This document shows positions 9,470 to 20,282 of a stretch of DNA of 64,000 nt, piece by piece. The stretch lies in contig JAJKFL010000042.1 of the NCBI GenBank assembly GCA_021186555.1, positions 47,846,980 through 47,910,979 on the forward strand, written 5' to 3'. This DNA comes from Reticulitermes speratus. Lineage: Eukaryota; Arthropoda; Insecta; Blattodea; Rhinotermitidae. Under the pieces are notes generated by a model, which saw nothing but the letters and a program-made list of their open reading frames with translations, had not been told where the DNA came from and searched no databases. A program made the translations under genes and the position numbers. Position 1 is the stretch's first letter, and the number at the start of each line of letters is the position of its first letter.

Positions 9470-11290
9470 AAGTTAGGTTGGTGTAGGTTAGGGTGTGTTA
9501 GGGTAGGTCAGGTTGGGTTAGGTTAGGTCAGGTTGGGTTAGGTTAGGTCAGGTTGGGTTAGGTCAGGTTGGATTACGTCGGTTAGGTTGGGTTACATCAG
9601 GTTAGGTTAGGTTGGGTTACGTCAGGTTAGGTTGGGTTACATCAGGTTAGGTTAGGTCAGGTTGGATTACGTCAGGTTAGGTTGGGTTACATCAGGTTAG
9701 GTTAGGTGGGTTACGTCAGGTTAGGTTGGGTTACATCAGGTTAGGTTAGGTGAGGTTGGGTTAGGTTAGGTTGGGTTACGTCAGGTTAGGTTGGGATAGG
9801 TTAGGTTAGGTCAGGTTGGATGACGTCAGGTTAGGTTGGGTTACATCAGGTTAGGTTAGGTCAGGTTGGGTTAGGTTAGGTTGGGTTACGTCAGGTTAGG
9901 TTGGGATAGGTTAGGTTCGGTTACGTCAGGTTAGGTTGGGTTAGGTTCGGTTACGTCAGGTTAGGTTGGGTTAGGTTAGGTCAGGTTGGATTACGTCAGG
10001 TTAGGTTAGGTCAGGTTGGGTTAGGTTGGGTGAGGTTAGGTTAGGTTGGGTTACGTCAGGTTAGGTTGGGTTAGGTTAGGTTATGTTGGGTGAGGTCAGG
10101 TTAGGTTGGGTTACGTCAGTTTAGGTTGGGTTAGGTTAGGTCAGGTTAGGTTGGGTTACGTCAGGTTAGGTCAGGTCAGGTTAGGTTAGGTTGGGTTACG
10201 TCAGGTTAGGTTAGGTTAGGTGAGGTTGGGTTAGGTTAGGTCAGGTTTGGTTGGGCTAGGGTGCGTTAGGATAGTTTGGGTTAGGTCAGGTTGGGTTAGG
10301 TTATGTCAGGTTGGGTTAGGTTAGGTTAGGTGAGGTTGGATTAGTTGGGTTACATCAGGTTAGGTTGGGTTACATCAGGTTAGGTTGGGTTACATCAGGT
10401 GAGGTTGGGTTAGGTTAGGTCAGGTTTGGTTGGGCTAGGGTGCGTTAGGATAGTTTGGGTTAGGTCAGGTTGGGTTAGGTTATGTCAGGTTAGGTTAGGT
10501 TAGGTTAGGTGAGGTTGGATTAGGTTGGGTTACATCAGGTTAGGTTGGGTTACATCAGGTTAGGTTGGGTTAGGTTAGGTCAGGTTAGGTTGGGTTACGT
10601 CAGGTTAGGTTAGGTTAGGTCAGGTTAGGTTAGGTTTGGTTACGTCAGGTTAGGTTAGGTGAGGTTGGGTTAGGTTAGGTCAGGTTTGGTTAGGTTAGGG
10701 TGCGTTAGGATAGGTTGGGTTAGGGCAGGTTGGGTTAGGTTAGGTCAGGTTGGGTTAGGTCAGGTTAGGTTAGGTGAGGTTGGATTATGTTGGGTTACAT
10801 CAGGTTAGGTTAGGTCAGGTTGGGTTAGGTTAGGGTGCGTTAGATAAGGTTAGGTTAGGTTGGGTTAAGTCAGGTTGGGTTAGGTTAGGTTGGGTTAGGT
10901 CAAGTTAGTTTGCGTTACATCAGGTTAGGTTGGGTTAGGTCATGTTAGGTTTGGTTAGGTCAGGTTGGGTTAGGTCAGGTTAGATTGGGTTACTTCAGGT
11001 TAGGTTAGGTTGGGTTAGGTCAGGTTGGTTTAAGTCAGGTTAGGTTGGGTTACATCAGGTTAGGTTAGGTTAGGGTGCGTTAGGTTAGGTTGGGTTACAT
11101 CAGGTTAGGTCAGGTTGGGTTAGGTTAGGGTGCGTTAGGTTAGGTTGGGTTAGGTTAGGTTGGGTTAGGTCAGGTCAGTTGGGTTAAGTCAGGTTAGGTT
11201 TTGTTACATCAGTTTAGGTTAGGTCAGGTTGGGTTAGGTTAGGGTGCGTTAGGTTAGGTTAGGTTGGGTTAGGTTGGGTTAGGTTATATG
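9470..11290. repeat. TTAGG-type (insect telomere-like) interstitial repeat
   Basis: About 1.8 kb made almost entirely of 5-bp words in phase: ggtta is dominant, with ggttg, ggtca, ggtga, cgtca and catca as recurring substitutions. (GGTTA)n is the same strand as (TTAGG)n, the ancestral arthropod telomere repeat. The substituted words recur in a larger order (for example ggttgggttacatcaggtta, many times), so the array has been amplified in segments rather than decaying randomly. Edges grade into single gtttggttagg words at about 9400 and 11300. Confidence 0.85.
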
Positions 11291-11542
11291 TGGTTAGCTT
11301 AATAATTTTCAGTTGTTTATTTACTTATGTATTTATTATTTTATTTATGTATTATATATATTTACGGACTAGACGTTATAGTGACATAGTGAAATTTCTT
11401 TATTCGTGTTAAATTTCCGTGAATATAAGTAACCTACTTTTGTTAAACTTATATAAGGCACTGTTCCTTCCTATTCTTGTTTCATTTTGTTTGTATCTGC
11501 AGTCTTTTTAACAAGTGAAAGTTTTCGACGATTCTTCCTCAG

Positions 11543-11622
11543 TGTTTCAAGACAGTAGCTCCAGTTTTGCCGAGCAGTCGCAAGTTGCAGATATGCACTT
11601 TGGGACTGTCGTATGCCATAAG
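11543..11622 (+). other. Possible small exon (unrecognised)
   Basis: An 80-bp stretch is bounded by a good acceptor (attcttcctcag, AG at 11541-11542) and a consensus donor (cataag/gtaagt at 11623). One frame is open throughout (FQDSSSSFAEQSQVADMHFG then TVVCHK). I do not recognise the peptide, and splice-like pairs occur by chance, so this is only a candidate. Confidence 0.2.
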
Positions 11623-11714
11623 GTAAGTTGAGCAGCAGTGGTAACACGTACGAAATTCCCGGCAGTTGCTGGCTTCGTGTGTGATGAAACACTCGCGACT
11701 GCTTCCGTGCCGAG

Positions 11715-11815
11715 GGACCGTCTTATGGGGTGCTCTGTACTTATGGGGTTCTCGGAACTTATGGGGTGCTCTGTACTTATGGGGTGCTCTGTACTTACGG
11801 GTGCTCTGTACTTAC
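11715..11815. repeat. Tandem repeat, 18-bp unit
   Basis: Five copies of cttatggggtgctctgta with point changes. 18 is a multiple of 3, so all plus frames stay open across it. Confidence 0.8.
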
Positions 11816-12264
11816 CAATTCCCATATGTATTCCGACCAGTCCCAGTCAGGGCGGCGTAGTCTCTATGCAATGAATGTTACTATGCGATCGCGTAGCAGC
11901 ACGCTCACTTGAACAAACAGTTTGTGTTTATTGCAACTTTACCCTTTGCCTTGGTCGGTATGTACCTTTTTGTCCAGTTACTATGGTGACGCTTCAACAG
12001 GTGGTCCATAACCATGGGCAGGCAGTCCGGCACCGTCTGCTGCTGTTTGGCTCCCGATAAATTATCTGCTTTCTGTTTGCTGATTCGTAATTTGCACGTT
12101 GCTTTCTGTCAGCATGTCCGTCTGAAGCATCTGACAACTGTGGCCACGTACAGTACTTGAATAATTGACTGTTTGTTCTGTGTCACATATATATATATAT
12201 ATATATGGCTCAGGGTTCAGTTCGTTAACCCAGTAAAGCCAAATAGTAACTTTATGTACCGCCA

Positions 12265-14978
12265 GGTTTAACATTCAACAATTCTACGTTCTGCCCACAC
12301 AGTGTATTTATGTGTTTTGTGTGGATCTCAGAACAAACAGCGATTATTTCACTTTACAGCATTAACTGACTGGTTTGTATAACTGAGACGGAGTGTGTTT
12401 ACTGCACGGTACGGACTGCATTTATGTACAATGTATTTTAACACTTTAAAAGCCCAGTGGTTACTATATGTACCACCACGTTTAACATTCAACAATTCTA
12501 CGTTCTGCCCACACAGTGTATTTTTGTGTTTTGTGTGGATCTCAGAACAAACAGCCATTATTTCACTGTACAGCATTAACTGACTGGTTTGTATAACTGA
12601 GACGGAGTGTGTTTATTGCGCGGTACGGACTGTATTTATGTGTTTTGTGTGGATCTCAGAACAAACAGCGATTATTTCACTGTACAACATTAACTGACTG
12701 GTTTGTATAACTGAGACGGAGTGTGTTTACTGCGCGGTACGGACTGTATTTATGTGTTTTGTGTGGATCTCAGAACAAACAGCGATTATTTCACTGTACA
12801 GCATTAACTGACTGGTTTGTATAACTGAGACGGAGTGTGTTTACTGCGCGGTACGGACTGTATTTATGTGTTTTGTATGGATCTCAGAACAAACAGCGAT
12901 TATTTCACTGTACAGCTTTAACCGACTGGTTTGTATAACTGAGACGGAGTGTGTTTACTGCGCGGTACGGACTGTATTTATGTACAATGTATATTAACAC
13001 TTTAAAGCCCAGTGGTTACTATATGTACCACCAGGTTTAACATTCACAAATTCTACGTTCTGCCCACACAGTGTATTTATGTGTTTTGTGTGGATCTCAG
13101 AACAAACAGCGATTATTTCACTGTACAACATTAGCTGACTGGTTTGTATAACTGAGACGGAGTGTGTTTACTGCGCGGTACGAACTGTATTTATGTGTTT
13201 TGTGTGGATCTCAGAACAAACAGCGATTATTTCACTGTACAACATTAACTGACTGGTTTGTATAACTGAGACGGAGTGTGTTTACTGCGCGGTACGAACT
13301 GTATTTATGTGTTTTGTGTGGATCTCAGAACAAACAGCGATTATTTCACTGTACAACATTAGCTGACTGGTTTGTATAACTGAGACGGAGTGTGTTTACT
13401 GCGCGGTACGAACTGTATTTATGTGTTTTGTGTGGATCTCAGAACAAACAGCGATTATTTCACTGTACAACATTAACTGACTGGTTTGTATAACTGAGAC
13501 GGAGTGTGTTTACTGCGCGGTACGGACTGTATTTATGTGTTTTGTATGGATCTCAGAACAAACAGCGATTATTTCACTGTACAGCTTTAACCGACTGGTT
13601 TGTATAACTGAGACGGAGTGTGTTTACTGCGCGGTACGGACTGTATTTATGTGTTTTGTATGGATCTCAGAACAAACAGCGATTATTTCACTGTACAGCT
13701 TTAACCGACTGGTTTGTATAACTGAGACGGAGTGTGTTTACTGCGCGGTACGGACTGTATTTATGTGTTTTGTGTGGATCTCAGAACAAACAGCGATTAT
13801 TTCACTGTACAACATTAACTGACTGGTTTGTATAACTGAGACGGAGTGTGTTTACTGCGCGGTACGGACTGTATTTATGTACAATGTATATTAACACTTT
13901 AAAGCCCAGTGGTTACTATATGTACCACCAGGTTTAACATTCACAAATTCTACGTTCTGCCCACACAGTGTATTTATGTGTTTTGTGTGGATCTCAGAAC
14001 AAACAGCGATTATTTCACTGTACAACATTAGCTGACTGGTTTGTATAACTGAGACGGAGTGTGTTTACTGCGCGGTACGAACTGTATTTATGTGTTTTGT
14101 GTGGATCTCAGAACAAACAGCGATTATTTCACTGTACAACATTAACTGACTGGTTTGTATAACTGAGACGGAGTGTGTTTACTGCGCGGTACGAACTGTA
14201 TGTGTTTTGTGTGGATCTCAGAACAAACAGCGATTATTTCACTGTACAACATTAACTGACTGGTTTGTATAACTGAGACGGAGTGTGTTTACTGCGCGGT
14301 ACGGACTGTATTATGTACAATGTATATTAACACTTTAAAGCCCAGTGGTTACTATATGTACCACCAGGTTTAACATTCACAAATTCTACGTTCTGCCCAC
14401 ACAGTGTATTTATGTGTTTTGTGTGGATCTCAGAACAAACAGCGATTATTTCACTGTACAACATTAGCTGACTGGTTTGTATAACTGAGACGGAGTGTGT
14501 TTACTGCGCGGTACGGACTGTATTTATGTGTTTTTGTGTGGATCTCAGAACAAACAGCGATTATTTCACTGTACAACATTAACTGACTGGTTTGTATAAC
14601 TGAGACGGAGTGTGTTTACTGCGCGGTACGGACTGTATTTATGTGTTTTGTGTGGATCTCAGAACAAACAGCGATTATTTCACTGTACAACATTAACTGA
14701 CTGGTTTGTATAACTGAGACGGAGTGTGTTTACTGCGCGGTACGGACTGTATTTATGTGTTTTGTGTGGATCTCAGAACAAACAGCGATTATTTCACTGT
14801 ACAGCATTAACTGACTGGTTTGTATAACTGAGACGGAGTGTGTTTACTGCGCGGTACGGACTGTATTTATGTGTTTTGTGTGGATCTCAGAACAAACAGC
14901 GATTATTTCACTGTACAGCATTAACTGACTGGTTTGTATAACTGAGACGGAGTGTGTTTACTGCGCGGTACGGACTGA
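12265..14978 (+). repeat. 114-bp satellite, array 1 (plus orientation)
   Basis: Monomer of 114 bp (gacgg at 12601, 12715, 12829 and so on), containing gagacggagtgtgtttactg, cgcggtacggactgtattta, gtggatctcagaacaaacag and cgattatttcactgtac. About 20 monomers. Four longer units carry an extra ~95-bp block (ttaacactttaaagcccagt through tctgcccacacagtg) at about 12430, 12985, 13885 and 14320. The left edge is that block; the right edge falls just after cgcggtacggact. The short open frames inside are repeat artefacts. Confidence 0.92.
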
Positions 14979-14984
14979 ATGTGT

Positions 14985-15248
14985 ATAATTCAGGTTAGGA
15001 GGGTCGGGTTCGATCCCAGTTCAGTCTGTGAGATTTATGGTGGACAAAGTGGTACTGTGACAGGTTTTTCTCCGACTACGATTTTCCCCTGTGAGTGTCA
15101 TTCCACCAATGCTCCATTCTCATCTTCATGTACTCGTACATGTTGCTCTTACCAGAGGGACAAACGGACGAAGCCTGGGAACCTTCCAAAAAGCAGTGCT
15201 GCTTCGGCAATGGGGAGCATTCGATAGAAAAGTACTTTCACTTGGTCT
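14985..15248 (+). mobile_element. SINE-5 family copy
   Basis: Begins near the B-box-like gggttcgatccc (15006), then gagatttatggtggacaaag, the body stretch cagtgt-like ttttctccgactacg, and cattccaccaatgctccatt. It ends after the segment shared with the start of the window (accagagggacaaacggacg). Related copies: 22880-23035 and 34300-34530. It sits right after satellite array 1. Confidence 0.7.
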
Positions 15249-15654
15249 TTAGAGGGTTCGTGTTGCCTACAATAGGGCCGTTTGAGCAGCATTTCATGAG
15301 TGTGCAGAGACTAGGTTACAGTATCGATAACCAAGTATCGATTTCAAGCAGGCGTACTGATTTGTCTGCTTTCCACACTATTCGTAACGGTTTTCGGCCT
15401 ATTCAGCTTCCTGTGCTATACGTACCGGGGCGTCTTTCCCAGGAGTAAAGCGGTCGGTGCGTGGAGACGACCACTTTTGTGTACTGCGAATAACGTTTGG
15501 AGCCATACGTGCACGCCTCCCCTACGTCATTACGTCATTGTATTTAGTTAAGAGGAGCAAGTTTACGGTAATTTTCATGTTCCCTTGTTACGATGCGTAC
15601 GAAGTCAGGGTGAATATTAAATTCTGTTTTATTGCAAGTAATGTTGACCCTGTG
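15249..15654. other. No gene recognised
   Basis: No exon, tandem repeat or SINE head identified. The 117-codon frame over the left part begins in the SINE and is not credible as a gene. Confidence 0.35.
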
Positions 15655-15912
15655 GAAGCAGTAAAGGCTTGTGGGAGAATGGAGGTGTAGCTCCATTCTT
15701 AACCTCGGCACTAGATGGAGGTGAGTGGTCAGCTTAACGTTCCGGCCGACTTAGCACCGGCTGAAAAACCCGCGGCACCCATTGAATAGAGGGCTGGAAG
15801 GGACCCAAGTCGATCTGAATTGTTTTAGGAAACAAACCCTTTCCCCTGACGGGAATTGAACTCCCGATTCCTCGGATTTCGAGTCCATTGACTAATTAGT
15901 ACCGACAGAGGT
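15655..15912 (-). mobile_element. SINE-1-like copy, minus strand, diverged
   Basis: Contains the body words cattcttaacctcggcacta, gatggaggtgagtggtcagc and ggcacccattgaatagaggg, in the order seen in SINE-1. A degenerate tRNA-like head follows (complement of gacgggaattgaactcccga, box B-like). Confidence 0.7.
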
Positions 15913-15929
15913 ATGGCGTCTGCTTTTAT

Positions 15930-16425
15930 TATATGTTAATAAAATAATTACAGTTTGTACAATAATAATACCAAAAATGTACAAAGTATATTGAAATTAT
16001 TTTCTATACACAAAATGCTACGTGTTTCGGCCAACCATGTGGCCATCTTCAGGGATGTAAAATACAAAGGTTAGGTAAATTAAAAAGTATAAAATGAAAT
16101 TATAAAGTATCAAACCAGTCCGTAGGTGTAAAATGACACTCGACAGACAGACAGACGGACACTGAAAAGCGTGCGCCCTTAGTTGTATCTCTGCTATCGA
16201 TATCTATTCGATAAATTTTCAAAATGAATGAAAATGGAAGAGACGTCTTCGAAGACCTACATGATTGTAATTTACACCTATGGATTGGTTCTGATACTCT
16301 TATAGTTTCATTTTACACTTTTTAAATGTGTCTAACCTTTGTTATTATACGTCCCTGAAGATGGCTACATGGTTGGCCGAAACACATAGGAGTTCTTTTA
16401 ACATGTACCATTATTGTTTATTTGT
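15930..16425. mobile_element. Inverted pair of hammerhead-like motifs (Penelope/retrozyme-type)
   Basis: Minus-strand motif at 16018-16060: CTGAAGA (complement of 16046-16052), helix II GGCC/GGCC, GAAACACGTA. Plus-strand motif at 16351-16392: GTCC, CTGAAGA (16355-16361), GGCT...GGCC, GAAAC (16379-16383), ACATA, GGAG. Flanking words are also inverted relative to each other: ctaaccttt against aaaggttag, and ttacacctatgga against the tccgtaggtgtaa region. The unit is thus a head-to-head composite of about 0.5 kb. The plus copy has lost one helix III pair. Confidence 0.7.
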
Positions 16426-16446
16426 AATTTGTGTAATTTACAATCC

Positions 16447-16494
16447 AAGTCCCTGATGATGATTCCAAAATAGGGATTGGAAACATGTCGGACT
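16447..16494 (+). ncRNA. Hammerhead-type ribozyme motif, near canonical
   Basis: Core CTGATGA (16453-16459) and GAAAC (16480-16484), then ATGTC with predicted cleavage after C16489. Helix I is AGTCC (16448-16452) with GGACT (16490-16494), 5 bp, perfect. Helix II is TGATTCC (16460-16466) with GGGATTG (16473-16479), 7 bp including three wobbles, loop aaaata. Helix III is minimal (AC...GT). Hammerheads self-cleave RNA and are known in Penelope-like elements. Activity here is inferred from structure only. Confidence 0.7.
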
Positions 16495-16604
16495 AGTTTT
16501 ATGGTGAATTGTGTTGTGTAATAAAGTATAATAAGTGTGTATTGGTTGGTTAAAGAGACGTATGATGGCTAAAATGACGTATAATATAAGGTTCATGTAG
16601 GAGT

Positions 16605-16868
16605 TCATTCCCCCCCCCCCCTCCCCCAATGGCTCGACAGCCCCTTGGGGGCCTAGACCGCCTCATTTTTCGACGCTTCACGATCACACTTTTAGACACA
16701 CCACACTCATAGGATCCTCTGGACGAGTGACCAGCCCGTCGCAGAGACCTCTACCTGACAACACACAACACTCACAACAGACAACATCCATGCCCTAGGC
16801 GGCAATTCGAACCCACACATCCCAGTAAGCGACGGCGCCGCAGACCCACCGCGGCCACAGGGATCGGC
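16605..16868 (-). mobile_element. SINE-2 (tRNA-Leu-like) copy, minus strand
   Basis: Same family as 19470-19735: atggctcgacagccccttgg, cctctggacgagtgaccagc, cagagacctctacctgacaa. It ends in a damaged tRNA-like head at 16810-16866. A (C)n tract (16610-16623) stands where the A-tail complement usually lies. Confidence 0.85.
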
Positions 16869-17383
16869 AGAAGTTTATTGCATATATAAACTAATTTCGA
16901 TATACTTGTGTGCATCTTGTTGCTACTGTTATTGTATATATTCGAATAACGCACGGATTGTGGATCATATAAAGCGTATAATCACACAGTATTTACGTAC
17001 AGACTTGTTTACCGGTCATCGTTTCGTTGCATTATTGTCGACGTATGTCCTGATCCTGCTGTTGCAATTTTTACAGGTCTGCTGCCGAGCTAAACACGCA
17101 TTGTCGCAGTGCCTTGAGGTATTCCATCAATTCGTAAACTTTCTTCTGTCTGGCACAGTTACTGCCATTGTTAACTCATTCACTGTAAACTTTACCAATT
17201 CTCACGTTTTATACCACAAGCTTCGGATCGTTTTTGATTGATTGGCGTGTTCTGTGAATGCTTTAATCGTCTCACAGTAACGCCAGTACTCAAAACACAA
17301 TGAGACCCGATTGGAGGGAAATGATCTAAGGTTAATAATGCGTAAATATGTCTCTCAGTTCCGCCAACATATTTAAAAGAAAT
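16869..17383. other. No gene recognised
   Basis: AT-rich. An 111-codon frame (16906-17241) shows no domain, is rich in Cys/Tyr/Leu as random AT-rich frames are, and has no splice support. Confidence 0.35.
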
Positions 17384-17648
17384 AAGGTTAAAGTAGGTTA
17401 AGTTGTCCCTCTCTAGGCCATGAGGGCATACATGGGGAGTAGAGGTATACCGCCACTCATTCTGAACCTCAGCACTAGATGGAGTTGAGCGATGAAATAA
17501 CGCCCAGGTAGCTTTTTTCCCCCGGAAGTACCCCGGTGCCCATTAAATAGGAGGCTGGGTGGTCGCCAGAGACGTCTCGACGGCTGTGGAGGAGAGGAGA
17601 TCTCGTGCCCCTATCGGGATTCCAACCCCGGACCATCGAACATGTAGC
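17384..17648 (-). mobile_element. SINE-1 copy, minus strand
   Basis: Tail complement aaggttaaagtaggttaag at the left; body cagcactagatggagttgag and cggtgcccattaaatagg; tRNA-like head complement at 17610-17645 (gattccaaccccggaccatc). It directly abuts a foldback element at 17650, the same arrangement as at 52660-53035. Confidence 0.8.
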
Positions 17649-17649
17649 T

Positions 17650-17895
17650 ATTCGATTAAATCTGCGGTCTTCTGGGGTGTTACGCGGCGTCGTGTGGTAA
17701 TTGTTTACGACGTTTCGCGACAACGTATCTGTCCCGCTCTTCACGGGTCAAGAGTCCGAGTAGTCGACTCTTGACCCGTGAAGATGGGACAGATACGTTG
17801 TCCCGAAACGTCGGTAAACAATTACCACACAACACCGCGTAACACCTCAGAAGACCGCAGATTTCATCAACATCGCGGCGGAAGCCTGGAATCAA
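17650..17895. repeat. Foldback element, degenerate hammerhead-like family
   Basis: Long inverted repeat centred near 17762: the left arm aaatctgcggtcttctgggg ... cgacgtttcgcgacaacgta ... cacgggtcaagagtc is mirrored by the right arm. The right arm carries GTGAAGA, helix II GGGAC/GTCCC and GAAACGTC in hammerhead order, with C3 of the core altered. It ends in catcgcggcggaagcctg. Related copies: 2905, 8250, 23385, 52805. Confidence 0.8.
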
Positions 17896-18431
17896 AGAAG
17901 ATAATCGCTGTTCTTAATACGCTCTTGCGGCGTCTGCGTCAGTTTTTAAGTAAATAATACTGTCTGTTTTTATGTTTCTTTCTAATATTATACTATTGTC
18001 TGTTTCTTGCGCCCAGCATAAAAGACAACGAGTAATTATTTTCTAGTGAACGTTTTGTACTGTATCAACTGCATCGGTCATGAAGCGTCAGTAATCAAGT
18101 CACTGGATAATGTTTTTCTTGAGCGCCTTCCATCTTTGTTTAGGTCATCCATGTGGTCCCTTCGTTTCCGGTTGTCCGCCTAAAATGTTTTTTCCCATAT
18201 CATTTCTTTCTTACGTGGTGCATGTCGCGTTCATCATCGTTTCATAAACAACTTCCAAGTTGCCTAAATACGTTCTAGGTAAGGTTCAAGTATGTACACT
18301 GTATTTTAGTGTAAACCTGTTTGTTTATTTAACGACGACATTTTCATGTTCTATAAGAATTATTGCAAGACGTATTTATGATTCTGTCAGACGCATAATT
18401 ATGTGGTGTATGTACATCGATTGAGTGACAA
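17896..18431. other. No gene recognised
   Basis: AT-rich unique sequence. Confidence 0.35.
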
Positions 18432-18433
18432 TA

Positions 18434-18511
18434 CAGGGCATACACAAAAGAATGGTGCGGTTTCAATAGGAATCACTATTGAAACCGCACCATTCTTTTG
18501 TGTATGCCCTG
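18434..18511. mobile_element. Hairpin derivative of mariner element (78 bp)
   Basis: Two inverted copies of a roughly 33-bp end (cagggcatacacaaaagaat then ggtgcggtttcaa) with almost no spacer, flanked by TA on both sides (18432-18433, 18512-18513). The ends are identical to those of the 575-bp mariner at 35371. Confidence 0.88.
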
Positions 18512-18513
18512 TA

Positions 18514-19469
18514 TAACTGTTTTAAATCCGTTTAAGTCGTGTGGTACAGCTTGTGGATTGGAGCATTTTGTATCGTGATTTAATAGAAATGTTGCCAAAG
18601 AAAACCGCGAATTGTTAACAAAGAACGTGTAACACGTAGTAAACAAGATAGGAAATGTACGCATAACGTGACATTGATGCGCTTTCGGATCTTTGCATCC
18701 AAACCCCATCTTGGATTCTCATAACATTTAATGCACAGGGAGTCACACATTATCTCATATTAGCCTGTCTAAATATTTTGTAATGTCTAACTTTCAATGA
18801 AATATTGCATATGTAAATTTTAAGCATGTCCATAACCTATGCACGTACCAAATTTCGTATTCCTAGATGTAAGCAAGTAAATATTACGGTCCAATATCTG
18901 TATTTTATCTTAATTACCCGGCATGCAAATCGTATATTTTTTCCGCCATATTGCTGCATGTATGGCCCATCTGTCACTGCTGTATTTTTCGTAATTATTA
19001 TGTAAACGGTACGAATTTCGAAAAAAAAAAAGATGTCCGACAGAAAATTTTTTTGATTCTTTGCAGTTTTTATGTGAATGTTTTTCTCATACCAGGAAGA
19101 ATTCGGCGATATGTTATTGTTAAAGTACTTATCTCTTCATTTAATTTGCCTGGTATTTTTGTCCGATTTAAGCCAAACTTGAATTTTCTCGTCAAATATC
19201 CATTGGAGTCCCGAATATCAAATTTCGTGAAAATCTTTCCAGTGGGAGCCGAGTTGTCTATGCGGACAGACGGACAGCCATGACGAAGCTAATTCTGCTC
19301 TCTGCAACTTTGTGAACGTGCTCAAAACACCGTGCCGTAGGACATGATCCGTTGTGAGTTTTACCCATTTTCGGCCTTCCTATGCTATCTTAGTTATATA
19401 TCATAAGTTTTCGTCAAATATCCCAAGTGTCTTTCTTCACATTTGCCGTTTATTTCTCGCTATTTTTTT
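18514..19469. other. No gene recognised; possible old repeat
   Basis: Words such as gtaccaaatttcgtattcct, aatttcgtgaaaatctttcc and gcggacagacggacagcca resemble common arthropod dispersed repeats. No structure allows a family call. Confidence 0.3.
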
Positions 19470-19737
19470 TTTTTTCTATGGCTCGACGGCCCTATATGGG
19501 CCTGGGCCTCCTCGTTTCGTCGAGGTTTCATGGTCACACACATTTGAGACACCCACAGTCGGTAGGACTCCTCTGGACGAGTGATCAGCCCGTCGCAGAG
19601 ACCTCTACCTGACAACACACAACACTCACAACAGACAGACATCCTTGCCCCCGGCGGGATTCGAACCCGCAATCCCAGCAAGCGAGCGGCCGCAGACCCA
19701 CGCCTTAGACCGCACGGCCACTGCGATCGGCTATTTC
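19464..19737 (-). mobile_element. SINE-2 (tRNA-Leu-like) full-length copy, minus strand
   Basis: Read on the minus strand: box A tggccgtgcggtctaaggcg and box B gggattgcgggttcgaatcc, closely like a tRNA-Leu. Next is the body gatgtctgtctgttgtgagt, tgtcaggtagaggtctctgc and cgtccagaggagtcctaccg, then a terminal segment ending in an A-run (t-run at 19464-19475 here). Six further copies in the window: 16605, 19950, 24683, 31553, 33090 and 60235. Confidence 0.93.
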
Positions 19738-19949
19738 TCGCTATTAATCTCCTAAAATCCATTTTAATGGTACCTTCCAATTTGTTTCTCGGCCTTCTGT
19801 GTGAACATTCCCTGTATATGTACATTCTTTGTTTCCCCAATCCTAGCTACATACCCATCCCATCCTATATCCTTCGTATAACTGTCCTAACAGTGCTACG
19901 TGATCGGTATGAAAATATTCTAAATTAGTAAAATTAGAACTTCATATTA

Positions 19950-20210
19950 ATTTTTTTTTCCCTGGCACAACAGCCCCTTGGGGCCTAGGCCTCCTCATTA
20001 TCGAGGCTTCACGATCACAATCAGACACACCACACTCGGTAGGACTCCTCTGGACGAGTGATCAGCCCGACGCAGAGACCTCTACCTGACAACACACAAC
20101 ACTCACAACAGACAGACATCCATGCCTCCAGCAGGATTCGAACCCACAATCCCAGTAAGCGAGCGGCCGCAGACCCACGCCTTAGACCGCGCTGTCACTG
20201 GGATCTGAGT
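19950..20210 (-). mobile_element. SINE-2 copy, minus strand
   Basis: Same order as the copy at 19464. The head at 20115-20205 includes tagaccgcgctgtcactggg. It is joined directly to a plus-strand SINE-2 tail (20211-20282). Confidence 0.9.
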
Positions 20211-20282
20211 GTGTGATCGTGAAGCCTCGATAATGAGTCGGCATAGGCCCCCAAGGGGCTGTCGAGCCATTGGAAAAAAAAA
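20211..20282 (+). mobile_element. SINE-2 3' tail fragment, plus strand
   Basis: The sequence gtgatcgtgaagcctcgata, then aggcccccaaggggctgtcg and agccattggaaaaaaaa, is the last ~70 bp of SINE-2 in the opposite orientation to its neighbour. Together the two look like a head-joined inverted pair. Confidence 0.85.
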
